From Flavobacterium sp. 245 (GTDB taxonomy: Bacteria; Bacteroidota; Bacteroidia; Flavobacteriales; Flavobacteriaceae), in contig NZ_SNXB01000010.1 in assembly GCF_004362055.1 (NCBI RefSeq), positions 62,001-126,000 of the forward strand: DNA of 64,000 nt. Direction: 5' to 3'. Positions 55,749 to 64,000 of the stretch are shown in pieces; within the stretch, counting starts at the first letter, position 1; each line of letters starts with the position of its first letter. The position numbers were made by a program, and so were the translations under genes. The notes beneath the pieces were generated by a model that had not been told where the DNA came from, searched no databases, and worked only from the letters and a program-made list of their open reading frames with translations.

Positions 55749-56750
55749 ATGATTAAACCAGGTTTAGTTCGTTTCATTTTAGCAAGTTTAGTTGTCTTTT
55801 TTCATATCACGAAGTTTGTTTTTATTGGACATTTGGCTGTTTACTGCTTTTTTATATTAAGTGGTTATTGGGTAACTTTAATGTATGAAACAAAATACAG
55901 CAAAGCAAAGCAACCCTTGCTAGTATTTTATTGCAGCAGAATTTTTCGTTTGCTTCCAGTTTATTACCTGATAAGTATTTTAACTTTTATCATGCTTTTT
56001 ATATTTGATTCTCAGGTGATAGAAAGAATTAATTTTACATCGCTCAGCGGTGTCAGTTTTGGAGTCGCAAATTTATTGATGTTAGGTTATAATCAGCTTA
56101 GTTTTCAACCTTTAGTGCCAGCTTGGTCTCTGGATATTGAGCTTCAGTTTTATTTGTTTTTGCCACTAATTTTGATTTTTCTGAAACAGCAAAAAGTAAG
56201 GTTCTCAATTTTAGGCATCGCTTTTCTTATTATGCTGGCTTTATCTTTTTTATGGACAGATTTATTCCTTAGCAAAACGATACTTAAATATTTAGTTTAT
56301 TTTCTTGTTGGGATAGAAATTTATAAATCCAAGATCGAATTCAATTATAAGATCGAAAGGATTTTCAACAGTTTGTTTATAGGAATATTAGTGATACACT
56401 ATGCAATTCCTAATTTATTTGCTTTGGTTAAACTGGCTGACAGCAGTTACAATGAGCTTTTCAATATTTTAGTTTCTTTTCTTTTAATACCGTTGCTTTC
56501 TAATAGTGTACGAAGGAAAAGCGATTCTAGAGACATGTTGCTTGGTGGTATGTCATATGTTTTATATTTAAGTCATTGGATGTTTATAATTCCATATAAC
56601 TATTATATAGATGAACTTTCAAAAATAGATAGGATACCTTACATGTTGGGCTATTTATTTATCACTTATTTATTTTCATTATTTATTTATCAATATTATG
56701 ATATGCCGTTAGATAAATTAAGAAAAAAATGGGTTTCAAGAAGAATGTAA
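55749..56750 (+). CDS. Membrane acyltransferase, family 3 (OafA-like)
   Basis: 333 residues with about ten hydrophobic helices. RFILASLVVFFHITKF near the start carries the conserved His of family 3. FFILSGYWVTLMY and CSRIFRLLPVYYL follow in the expected places, and PAWSLDIELQFYLFLPL has the typical W-S/T-L..E..FY motif. It probably O-acetylates the glycan from the inner membrane. It follows ugd after 119 bases. Confidence 0.9.
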   Translation: MIKPGLVRFILASLVVFFHITKFVFIGHLAVYCFFILSGYWVTLMYETKYSKAKQPLLVFYCSRIFRLLPVYYLISILTFIMLFIFDSQVIERINFTSLSGVSFGVANLLMLGYNQLSFQPLVPAWSLDIELQFYLFLPLILIFLKQQKVRFSILGIAFLIMLALSFLWTDLFLSKTILKYLVYFLVGIEIYKSKIEFNYKIERIFNSLFIGILVIHYAIPNLFALVKLADSSYNELFNILVSFLLIPLLSNSVRRKSDSRDMLLGGMSYVLYLSHWMFIIPYNYYIDELSKIDRIPYMLGYLFITYLFSLFIYQYYDMPLDKLRKKWVSRRM

Positions 56751-56794
56751 TAAGTATAAAGTATCTGCACAATTAATTTATTTTAAATCGAATA

Positions 56795-58081
56795 ATGCTA
56801 AATAAAATAAAGGAACATCCGCATTATTACAGAGCACTCCATTGGGGAAAGTTAATAAGTATCACAGGCTCTGCACAGATTATTATTCAAGTGGTAGGCT
56901 TTGCAAGCGGTCTTTTGATTATACACTTATTATCTGTAAATGAGTATGCGCTTTATACTTTGTCTAACACTATGCTTGGAACCATGACGCTATTAGCTGA
57001 CGGAGGTATTGGAACAGGAGTATTTTCGCAAGGAGGACAGCATTGGCAGGATAGAGAAAAATTAGGTGTTATTTTGGCAACAGGACTTAGTATGCGTCGT
57101 AAATTTGCCATAGGAAGTCTTATTTTTGCGGTGCCATTATTAATGTATCTCTTGCTGCGTAATGGTGCAAACTGGTTAATTACGATATTAATTGTAGCCT
57201 CTTTAATTCCTGCTTTTTTTGCCGCTTTATCAGATTCGCTGCTGGAAATTTTCCCTAAACTTCACCAGGATATACTTCCATTACAAAAGAATCAGGTTTC
57301 AGTAGGAATTTGGCGTTTGATTTTGACGGGCTTGACAATTTTTATTTTTCCCTATTCGTTTATAGCCATTTTAGCAAGTGGAATTCCTCGAATTTATGGA
57401 AATATAAAGCTTCGAAAAATTGCTGAAACTTTTGTAGATAACAAGCAGACCACTGATCCTGTTGTTGAAAAAGAGATTATGTCTATCGTTAAGCGAGTAC
57501 TGCCGGGTGCAATTTATTACTGCTTATCAGGACAAATTACTATTTGGCTGATTTCAATTGCAGGAAATACCACATCGGTTGCACAAATTGGTGCATTGGG
57601 CCGAGTATCTGTTTTATTAGGAGTATTAGCCTCATTATTTTCTACTTTATTGGTTCCTCGTTTTGCCAGACAAAATAGTGACTTCAAAGTATTGCTGAAC
57701 CAATTTTTATTAAATGTTTTCCTTTTAATAATTGTATGTATAATAATCGTTACTAGTGTTTTTCTATTCTCAAATCAATTTCTTTGGATACTGGGTGGAA
57801 ATTATAGAGGCTTGAACACAGCGTTAGTTTTAAATGTAACAGGAAGCTGTTTGGGACTAATAACAGGATTTCTATTTTCGCTTAGTTCCAGCAGAGGGTG
57901 GCTTATTAATCCTTACTTGTATATTGCCTCTAATTTATTATCAATTGTAATTGGTATTTTCTTATTTGATATTTCATCTTTAATGGGGGTTTTGTATTTC
58001 AACATCTTCATTTCAGTTATTCAGGCAGTAATATATTCCTTATACACATTGGTTAAAATTTATAAATTAAGGTCAGTTTAG
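56795..58081 (+). CDS. Wzx-type polysaccharide flippase
   Basis: 428 residues with about twelve membrane helices in the MATE/MOP (polysaccharide transport) pattern. GSAQIIIQVVGFASGLLIIHLLSVNEYALYTLSNTMLGTM at the front is typical of Wzx. It would flip lipid-linked repeat units across the inner membrane. No Wzy polymerase is recognised in the visible part of the cluster. Confidence 0.85.
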   Translation: MLNKIKEHPHYYRALHWGKLISITGSAQIIIQVVGFASGLLIIHLLSVNEYALYTLSNTMLGTMTLLADGGIGTGVFSQGGQHWQDREKLGVILATGLSMRRKFAIGSLIFAVPLLMYLLLRNGANWLITILIVASLIPAFFAALSDSLLEIFPKLHQDILPLQKNQVSVGIWRLILTGLTIFIFPYSFIAILASGIPRIYGNIKLRKIAETFVDNKQTTDPVVEKEIMSIVKRVLPGAIYYCLSGQITIWLISIAGNTTSVAQIGALGRVSVLLGVLASLFSTLLVPRFARQNSDFKVLLNQFLLNVFLLIIVCIIIVTSVFLFSNQFLWILGGNYRGLNTALVLNVTGSCLGLITGFLFSLSSSRGWLINPYLYIASNLLSIVIGIFLFDISSLMGVLYFNIFISVIQAVIYSLYTLVKIYKLRSV

Positions 58082-58106
58082 TTTAATCATTTTGAATATT
58101 TATTAT

Positions 58107-58961
58107 ATGAATAATCGATTAGTATCTGTTTGTATACCGGTTTATAATGCGGCAAAATATATCGAAGAGACAGTAAATTGTTTTCTATTGCAAACGTATG
58201 AAAATGTAGAAATAATTATACAGGATGATTTTTCGACAGATGGAACATGGGAAATTCTGAATGATTTATTTGGCAAGAATCCCAAAGTAAGTTTATTTAG
58301 AAATGAAAAAAACCTTGGAATTGGGCCTAACTGGAATAATGCTTATGAGAAGGCCACAGGCGAATATGTTATTATTGCAAATGCAGATGATATTCACAAC
58401 AATACCTTCATAGAAAAAGGTTTAGAAAAACTCACAGATCAACAAATAGATTTCGTGTCATTTAAATATAAAATGTATTTCGAAAAAACGGGTTTAAAGA
58501 AATTTACTTCAAAAAATGAATTTATGAAATCTGGTTATGTTGAAAATGCATTCGAAAAAATTGCATTTGAGAATCCTTTTCACATCATTTTTACCGTCTT
58601 CAGAAAGAAAAAATTAGATGAAATCAAGTTGAATGGCCAGCTCTTTTTAAACACTCAGGTTTGTGATGCTGAGTTGATGTTGCGATACGCAGAAAATAGA
58701 AAATTATACTATTGTGACGAAGTAATAGGGTATTACAGAATTCATGAAACCAATAATTCAACTATTCCGTTAGGCGAATTGAAAAGTTATTATAATGATG
58801 TTCTTCCTATTTGGCATTCTACACTCTCTAAGAAGTTTGGATATAAATTTAGAAAAGGTATTATTATGGGAACGCTGTTCTATATTAAGGCAATGGTAAA
58901 AGGCAAAAGTCCATGGAATTACAAACTATTTTTTAATATGCTTCGGTTTTCAATAATTTGA
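58107..58961 (+). CDS. Glycosyltransferase family 2
   Basis: 284 residues from ATG 58107; the TTG at 58092 is an extension without support. The GT-A start VSVCIPVYNAAKYIEETVNCFLLQTYENVEIIIQDDFSTDGT and the metal-binding IIANADDIHN (a DxD-like ADD) are clear. It adds a sugar from a nucleotide donor to the lipid-linked unit at the cytosolic face of the membrane. It is 25 bases after the flippase stop codon. Confidence 0.92.
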   Translation: MNNRLVSVCIPVYNAAKYIEETVNCFLLQTYENVEIIIQDDFSTDGTWEILNDLFGKNPKVSLFRNEKNLGIGPNWNNAYEKATGEYVIIANADDIHNNTFIEKGLEKLTDQQIDFVSFKYKMYFEKTGLKKFTSKNEFMKSGYVENAFEKIAFENPFHIIFTVFRKKKLDEIKLNGQLFLNTQVCDAELMLRYAENRKLYYCDEVIGYYRIHETNNSTIPLGELKSYYNDVLPIWHSTLSKKFGYKFRKGIIMGTLFYIKAMVKGKSPWNYKLFFNMLRFSII

Positions 58962-58971
58962 CTTTATAAAA

Positions 58972-59505
58972 ATGAGAAAAATTATATCAGAGTTTAGATT
59001 GTACCTCTGCAATCATATAATATCACATATTCCCAGTCATTCGATAAGGTTGTTTTACTATCGCAAGATTATGAATTTTAAGATTGGCAAAGGAAGTACA
59101 ATTTGTATGAATTGCAAGTTTGATGCTGCAAAAGGATTAGAGATTGGTCTTGATTCTGTAATTAATAGTGGCTGCAGAATTGACACCAGAGGCAATTTAA
59201 AAATAGGAAACAATGTTTCCATTTCTGAGGAAGTAATTATTCTAACCGCAGATCATGATGAGTTATTCGACCATGCTCAAGAACGCAATAAAGAAGTTGT
59301 AATAGAAGATTACGTATGGATAGGAACAAGAGCAATGGTTTTACCAGGTTTACATATTAAATATGGCGCCGTGGTAGCGGCTTCGGCAACAATAACTAAA
59401 GATGTTGAATCTTGTAATGTAGTGGCTGGAATTCCCGCAAAGTTCATCAAAATGAGAACCAATAATTTTAATTATAGCGCCAGATATAGAAGATTATTTC
59501 AATAA
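58972..59505 (+). CDS. Hexapeptide-repeat (left-handed beta-helix) acyltransferase
   Basis: 177 residues with isoleucine-rich hexapeptide rungs (LEIGLDSVINSGCRIDTRGNLKIGNNVSISEEVIILTADHD) and the closing IEDYVWIGTRAMVLPGLHIKYGAVVAASATITKDVESCNVVAGIPAKFIK. The catalytic His is probably in TADHDE. Such WcaF/NodL/CysE-like enzymes acetylate a sugar using acetyl-CoA. It is tightly packed, with gaps of 10 and 3 bases to its neighbours. Confidence 0.9.
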   Translation: MRKIISEFRLYLCNHIISHIPSHSIRLFYYRKIMNFKIGKGSTICMNCKFDAAKGLEIGLDSVINSGCRIDTRGNLKIGNNVSISEEVIILTADHDELFDHAQERNKEVVIEDYVWIGTRAMVLPGLHIKYGAVVAASATITKDVESCNVVAGIPAKFIKMRTNNFNYSARYRRLFQ

Positions 59506-59508
59506 ATT

Positions 59509-60159
59509 ATGAATAACGATTTTTGCATTATATCAAATAATTGTTGGGGAGCGGAGATCTATATAGAGCGTGAAATCGAATATAACTCACCCTTTGTAGG
59601 ATTATTTATTCCGCCACTGCAGTTTGTTAAAATGGCAAACAACTTGCCCGAATATCTTAAACAGGAATTAGTTTTTAAGCACGAAACCCAGTTTAAAGAA
59701 TATGAAGAACTTTATCTGAAAGAGAAATATCCAATTGCATTGCTTGGTGATATTGAAATTCACTTTTTGCATTATAAAGATGAGAATGAAGCTTTATCAA
59801 AATGGAAAAGAAGATTGAGTAGGATGCCAGAGGATGCATCCAGTTGGTTTGTTAAAGCATGTGACAGAGAAATAAATGAATGGCCCAAATTTATTGCACT
59901 ATGGAATTCTATTCTATATAACAAAGTTTTCTTTTCGGCCAAAAAAAGAACCGGAATCAATTATTTGATTTCAATTACAGAGTCATACGATAATTATGTA
60001 ACCGACGGAAAATCATTGTATCCGCTATCAAAGGATTATTTTGATGTTGATAAATGGATAGATTCAAAAGGATCTTTCTGGAGGGCAAAAAATATTTCGT
60101 ACAAACGCAATTTGCAATTTCTATTTGCCAAACTAAAATATAAAATCAAGAAACCATGA
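59509..60159 (+). CDS. DUF1919-family polysaccharide-cluster protein
   Basis: 216 residues. CIISNNCWGAEIYIEREIEYNSPFVGLFI at the start and IALLGDIEIHFLHYKDENEALSKWKRRLSRM in the middle match DUF1919. This family is found in capsule and exopolysaccharide loci, and I believe it is enzymatic, although the reaction is not established. It contains no membrane helix. It overlaps the next gene by four bases (ATGA). Confidence 0.85.
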   Translation: MNNDFCIISNNCWGAEIYIEREIEYNSPFVGLFIPPLQFVKMANNLPEYLKQELVFKHETQFKEYEELYLKEKYPIALLGDIEIHFLHYKDENEALSKWKRRLSRMPEDASSWFVKACDREINEWPKFIALWNSILYNKVFFSAKKRTGINYLISITESYDNYVTDGKSLYPLSKDYFDVDKWIDSKGSFWRAKNISYKRNLQFLFAKLKYKIKKP

Positions 60160-61178
60160 ACGGTATAAGCGTAATAGTTTGCTGCTACAACAGTGTTAGT
60201 AGATTGAAACCAACAATTGAACACTTGCAAAATCAAATCAATATAGCAGTAAGTGAATGGGAAATATTGATCATTGATAATGCTTCTACAGATAATACTT
60301 TTGAATTTGCGAATACTTTGTGGCAAAACAGCAAAACAGCAAGTAGCCCTAATTTTACAGTAATTAAAGAAGCAACACCTGGATTATCTGCAGCCCGAAT
60401 GTGTGGTATAAAGAATTCCACTTTTGATTTTTTATTATTTTGTGATGATGATAACTGGTTGTCAAATAATTATTTAAGTGATGCATTGGGTATCATAAAC
60501 AACAATCCGAATGTTGGTATTATTGGAGGGTATGGCTTGCCAGTATTTGAAGGGAAGGAGCCTCCTTTATTTTGGGAAAACCAATATCATACTTTGGCTG
60601 TCGGTTCGCAATATTTACAAGAGGGCAATATAACTAATACCCGAAAAGTGGTATATGGAGCAGGAATGATTGTAAATAAAAAAGCTTTTGCAGAATTAGT
60701 AGATAAGTATGAATTTGAGTTTCAAACTACCGGTAGAATTGGGACGTCATTGGCAAGTAGTGAAGATCATGAGTTGTGTTTAGCAGTCGGTATGATTGGT
60801 TATGAAGTCTTATGGTACAAAAAATTACAGTTTTATCATTACATTCCAAAAAACAGAACTGAAATTAAGTATTATAAAAAATTATTTTTAGGCTTCGGGC
60901 TTTCCAGCCCAATGTTGATAGGGTATAATCTTGATAAAATAAACCCCATAAACTTAAAAAATGATTACAGATACATTGCTTCCAGAAATATTAAAAAGAT
61001 GATATCCATTTCCATAAAAATTTTCTATCAACGAAATATTCTTCAAAAAAGCGAATATCAGATATTAGATCTTTTGCAACAATTGTATTCAAATTTGGGA
61101 AGTTTCAAAACCACAATTAAAGTCAAAAATAGGATTAGAGACAGTTTTTTAAAAACAAGATTATATAAATTAAACTAG
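60156..61178 (+). CDS. Glycosyltransferase family 2
   Basis: 340 residues with a GT-A front SVIVCCYNSVSRLKPTIEHLQNQ, ILIIDNASTDNTFEFAN and the metal motif LLFCDDDNWLSNNYL. The acceptor-side region contains LASSEDHELCLAVGMIGYEVLWY, with the ED motif typical of inverting family 2 enzymes. The N-terminal Cys-rich CCYN stretch is common in this subgroup. Cytosolic face of the inner membrane. Confidence 0.92.
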   Translation: MNGISVIVCCYNSVSRLKPTIEHLQNQINIAVSEWEILIIDNASTDNTFEFANTLWQNSKTASSPNFTVIKEATPGLSAARMCGIKNSTFDFLLFCDDDNWLSNNYLSDALGIINNNPNVGIIGGYGLPVFEGKEPPLFWENQYHTLAVGSQYLQEGNITNTRKVVYGAGMIVNKKAFAELVDKYEFEFQTTGRIGTSLASSEDHELCLAVGMIGYEVLWYKKLQFYHYIPKNRTEIKYYKKLFLGFGLSSPMLIGYNLDKINPINLKNDYRYIASRNIKKMISISIKIFYQRNILQKSEYQILDLLQQLYSNLGSFKTTIKVKNRIRDSFLKTRLYKLN

Positions 61179-61202
61179 CAACTATAGACATTCAGATTAA
61201 AA

Positions 61203-62105
61203 ATGGAGATTGTTACAACACTTTTTGAAGGGCATTACGAAAAAGGCGTGGGAGCTTTAGTGAATTCTTTAGTTCGGTCTTCTTTTAAAGGAATAATTTA
61301 TGTTGGATACAGAGGGAACCTTCCTGTATGGGTCAATCAACTACAAAAATCAGATAATACTTTCAAGATTGGAAATGATGTTCAGTTGGTTTTTGAATTA
61401 TTGGATGTTGAGATGCACTTCGGCTATTATAAACCTTCTTTTATGAAAAAGGTAGCTGAAGCAAATGCAGATTTGACCAATATCTATTATTTTGATCCTG
61501 ATATTGTGGTCAATGCGCCATGGTCCTTTATATCAAACTGGACAAATAATGGAGTATCGGTTTGCCTTGATAATTGTTTTCCTTTTGTGCATCATACGCA
61601 TCCATGGAGGAAAGAATGGCAAAAACTAGCCAATAATCAATCAACCTGTGAATTGAATTATTACGCAAATAGTGGTTTTATAGGAATACACAAAGATAGT
61701 TTGGCATTATTGGACCGATGGATTTCATTAACTGAAAAGTATAAAGACATTGATGGAGATCTGTCCCAATTTGAAAAAGCAGGTCATCGCGCCTTCAAAG
61801 GTGATCAGGATTTGCTGAATGCGGCAATGACAATATCTCAAGATATTTCTTTTAGCATCATTGGAAGTGAGGGAATGGGATTTACAGATCCGGCTTACTT
61901 GATGGCCCATGCCGTTGAAACTGTAAAACCATGGAAAAACAACTTTACCCAACAACTCGTATCGAAGGGTTTTAAACCCAGTACTGCGGCAAAAATGTTT
62001 TTTAATTACTGTCAATATCCAATCGAAATTTATTCTAAATCGCAATTGAAAATAAAAAAAATGGATATTAAACTTGCTTCTATAATGGGCAGAATGCTGG
62101 GCTAA
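61203..62105 (+). CDS. Glycosyltransferase, GT-A fold with DPD motif
   Basis: 300 residues. The N-terminal MEIVTTLFEGHYEKGVGALVNSLVRSSFKGIIYVGYRG and the metal motif YYFDPDIVV, with later FKGDQDLLNAAM, resemble the GT-A enzymes of family 8 and related groups. The linkage and donor are not predictable. It sits 24 bases after the previous gene and 44 before the next. Confidence 0.8.
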   Translation: MEIVTTLFEGHYEKGVGALVNSLVRSSFKGIIYVGYRGNLPVWVNQLQKSDNTFKIGNDVQLVFELLDVEMHFGYYKPSFMKKVAEANADLTNIYYFDPDIVVNAPWSFISNWTNNGVSVCLDNCFPFVHHTHPWRKEWQKLANNQSTCELNYYANSGFIGIHKDSLALLDRWISLTEKYKDIDGDLSQFEKAGHRAFKGDQDLLNAAMTISQDISFSIIGSEGMGFTDPAYLMAHAVETVKPWKNNFTQQLVSKGFKPSTAAKMFFNYCQYPIEIYSKSQLKIKKMDIKLASIMGRMLG

Positions 62106-62149
62106 TAAAGTGAAGAATGATTTAGTTGCTTACACGAAAAATAACATAA

Positions 62150-63232
62150 ATGAAAATACTTTTTTTATGTGGTTCTTTAGAGCCCGGTTCTGATGGTGTT
62201 GGTGATTATACCCGCCGTTTGGCAGGAGAACTTGTCAGAAACAAACATCAGGCGATAATTGTGGCTTTAAGTGATAATAATGTAAGAGAGGTTAGTGCTG
62301 AAATGCAGCAATGTGAAGGAAGCATAATCTCTGTATTGCGTATACCCTATTTTGTGTCATCAAAACTACGCTATAATAAAACGGCGCAATACATAAAAGA
62401 CTTTAGCCCAGATTGGATAAGCTTGCAATTCGTTCCCTACAGTTTTAACTCAAAAGGATTGCCTTTTTTGCTGCCATCGTTCCTAAAGAAATTCAAAGGA
62501 AAGTACAAATGGCACATCATGTTTCATGAATTATGGCTGGGAATAGACAAGGAAGCTCCATTTAAGCATAAATGCATCGGGAGATTACAGCAAGTTATAA
62601 TTAAAAACATAATTCGTTCGACTAGACCCAATAGCGTTCATACGCAAAATAAATTGTATCAATTTTTTCTGAAGAAACACAACATTGATGCGCAAGTTTT
62701 ACCTATTTGTGGTAATATACCAGTAGTAGCTGAAAAAAGAGAAAGTGCTGCTTTTACTCAATTTGTGTTATTTGGCAGTATTCATTTTGGAGCGCCTTTT
62801 AAGGATTTTGTAGATGATTTAATGCGTAATTCAAAACTATTGATCAAACCAATAAAATTTATTTTTATTGGAAAAAACGGAGAAGATCTCGAAGCTTATA
62901 AGGCTACACTTGAAAATCATACTATCTCTTATAAAGTAATGGGTATTCAATCTGAAAATGTTATTTCGCAAGTGCTTGCTGATAGTGATTTTGGAATATC
63001 TACAACACCTTATTTTCAGACAGAAAAAAGCGGGGTTTATGCAGCCTACAGAGAGCACCAATTAAGTACAATTTGTGTTGCTCGAAAATGGACGCCAACT
63101 AATGGGAAATACGAAATACCGCAAATTATTAAATATGAAAAAGATAATTTAAATCTCATTTCGAAAAAAAATGAAGTATTTGATTTGCAAGTTATGACAA
63201 GTCAATTTGTTAATTCAATCTCCATATCATGA
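62150..63232 (+). CDS. Glycosyltransferase, GT-B fold (family 4-like)
   Basis: 360 residues. The N-terminal Rossmann half has the Gly-rich loop MKILFLCGSLEPGSDGVGDYTRRLAGEL. The C-terminal half has FVLFGSIHFGAPF, KFIFIGKNGEDLEAYKATLENH and SDFGISTTPYFQTEKSGVYAAYREHQL, in the place of the E-x7-E donor motif of GT4 enzymes. Its final codons overlap the start of the next gene (ATGA). Confidence 0.85.
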   Translation: MKILFLCGSLEPGSDGVGDYTRRLAGELVRNKHQAIIVALSDNNVREVSAEMQQCEGSIISVLRIPYFVSSKLRYNKTAQYIKDFSPDWISLQFVPYSFNSKGLPFLLPSFLKKFKGKYKWHIMFHELWLGIDKEAPFKHKCIGRLQQVIIKNIIRSTRPNSVHTQNKLYQFFLKKHNIDAQVLPICGNIPVVAEKRESAAFTQFVLFGSIHFGAPFKDFVDDLMRNSKLLIKPIKFIFIGKNGEDLEAYKATLENHTISYKVMGIQSENVISQVLADSDFGISTTPYFQTEKSGVYAAYREHQLSTICVARKWTPTNGKYEIPQIIKYEKDNLNLISKKNEVFDLQVMTSQFVNSISIS

Positions 63233-64000
63233 AATTACTGGTATCTCATCCAACTTTAAATGCAAATTCAAAAAATTTGGTTGCCGGATTATTAAATAAT
63301 AAACTGCTTTACAAATTATTTACTTCGGTGGCAATATTTCCAGATCAGTTATTATATAAGTTAGGCAGTAATTCAAAATTAAAAGATTTAAGAAGAAGGA
63401 ATTTAGACAAGTCATGGCAACCCTATACATGTTCAAAATCTTTTTTTGAGTTTGGGCGTTTACTAGCATCAAAATTACATTTGAGGTATTTGACAAGACA
63501 CGAAAAAGGTTTTTTTTGTATAGATAAGGTTTATGAGAATCACGAAAAATGGGTTGCAAATAGTTTGGCTAAAGCAAAAAAAGAGGGTTTGTCAGCGGTG
63601 TACGGATATGAAGATGGTGCATTGGCCACTTTTACAAAAGCGAAGCAATTAGGTCTTTATTGTGTTTATGATTTGCCTATTGGTTACTGGAAAAGTGCAC
63701 AGCTGCTATTGGAAAAAGAGCTCGACATCAATCCAGAATGGTCAAGTACACTAACAGGATTTAATGATTCTGTAGATAAGTTAAATCGAAAAGATCAAGA
63801 ATTGGCGCTTGCAGATGTAATTTTTGTAGCAAGTAGTTTTACCAAAAAAACACTGGAAGAGTATTCAGGAAATTTGCCGGATATAAAAATAATACCATAC
63901 GGTTTTCCAGAAGCAAATGAAAAAAAAGAATATCAGCCCTTGGTTAATCGTAAACTCAAAGTTTTATTTGTGGGAGGGCTTTCCCAAAGAAAAGGAATTT
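63229..64000 (+). CDS. Glycosyltransferase, 3'-truncated by the window end
   Basis: The ATG at 63229 overlaps the stop of the previous gene (ATGA). The frame stays open for 257 codons to the window end. The start MKLLVSHPTLNANSKNLVAGLL, the middle YGYEDGALATFTKAKQLGLYCVYDLPIGYWKS and ADVIFVASSFTKKTLEEYSG, and then LKVLFVGGLSQRKGI, match GT-B glycosyltransferases; GG.S.RKG opens the donor-binding half. A member of the polysaccharide operon. Confidence 0.88.
   Translation, partial: MKLLVSHPTLNANSKNLVAGLLNNKLLYKLFTSVAIFPDQLLYKLGSNSKLKDLRRRNLDKSWQPYTCSKSFFEFGRLLASKLHLRYLTRHEKGFFCIDKVYENHEKWVANSLAKAKKEGLSAVYGYEDGALATFTKAKQLGLYCVYDLPIGYWKSAQLLLEKELDINPEWSSTLTGFNDSVDKLNRKDQELALADVIFVASSFTKKTLEEYSGNLPDIKIIPYGFPEANEKKEYQPLVNRKLKVLFVGGLSQRKGI

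Overview
The window looks like a chromosomal segment of a Flavobacterium-type Bacteroidota. The DNA is very AT-rich. Exported proteins carry flavobacterial signal peptides ending in -GQ, -SQ or -AQ. Several secreted proteins end in type IX secretion (T9SS) sorting tails (PNPT...GIYLLQV...KKIILNK). One promoter matches the Bacteroidota TTG-N20-TAnnTTTG pattern well, and others match it in part. No rRNA, tRNA, CRISPR array, integrase or transposase was seen.

Region by region. 1-8.7 kb holds accessory metabolism: a flavin-dependent oxidoreductase cut by the left edge, a porin, an AraC regulator, a BstXI-like orphan restriction endonuclease, an MFS transporter and an exported Ppx/GppA-like ASKHA protein. 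8.9-12.2 kb (minus strand) encodes a secreted beta-helix-like protein, a Roadblock-like small protein and a PL14-like lipoprotein lyase. 12.9-20.2 kb encodes two large T9SS-secreted proteins with a shared ~700-residue C-terminal half. One carries a GHL10 (DigH-like) glycosidase, the other an SLT-like plus amidase_2 head. Together they look like a secreted peptidoglycan-degrading pair. 20.3-28.6 kb is stress-related: flavohemoprotein, thioredoxin-like protein, SpoU methyltransferase, Tat-type aldo/keto reductase, a YciE/F ferritin-like protein and a large catalase. 29.4-31.3 kb encodes a secreted protein with ten exact-length 36-residue repeats.

31.4-43.8 kb (minus strand) is the most interesting segment. 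It is a compact four-gene hybrid PKS/NRPS locus: A-T-KS-AT-ACP-aminotransferase, then a JmjC/cupin oxygenase, then C-A-T-TE, then an Sfp-type phosphopantetheinyl transferase. The logic is to load an amino acid, extend it once with malonyl-CoA, transaminate the beta-keto group to a beta-amine, couple to glycine (A-domain code nearly identical to the textbook Gly code) and release. A small beta-amino-acyl-glycine, possibly hydroxylated, is predicted.

44.8-48.3 kb is a three-gene operon of surface or secreted proteins (T9SS tail protein, adhesin-type protein, parallel beta-helix). 48.9-49.9 kb has two tiny XRE regulators and a UpxY/NusG-like antiterminator. From 50.5 kb to the right edge runs a surface-polysaccharide operon. 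It makes GDP-L-fucose (ManC-like, Gmd, Fcl) and UDP-glucuronate (Ugd), and encodes a Wzx flippase, two acyltransferases, a DUF1919 protein and at least five glycosyltransferases, the last cut by the window end.
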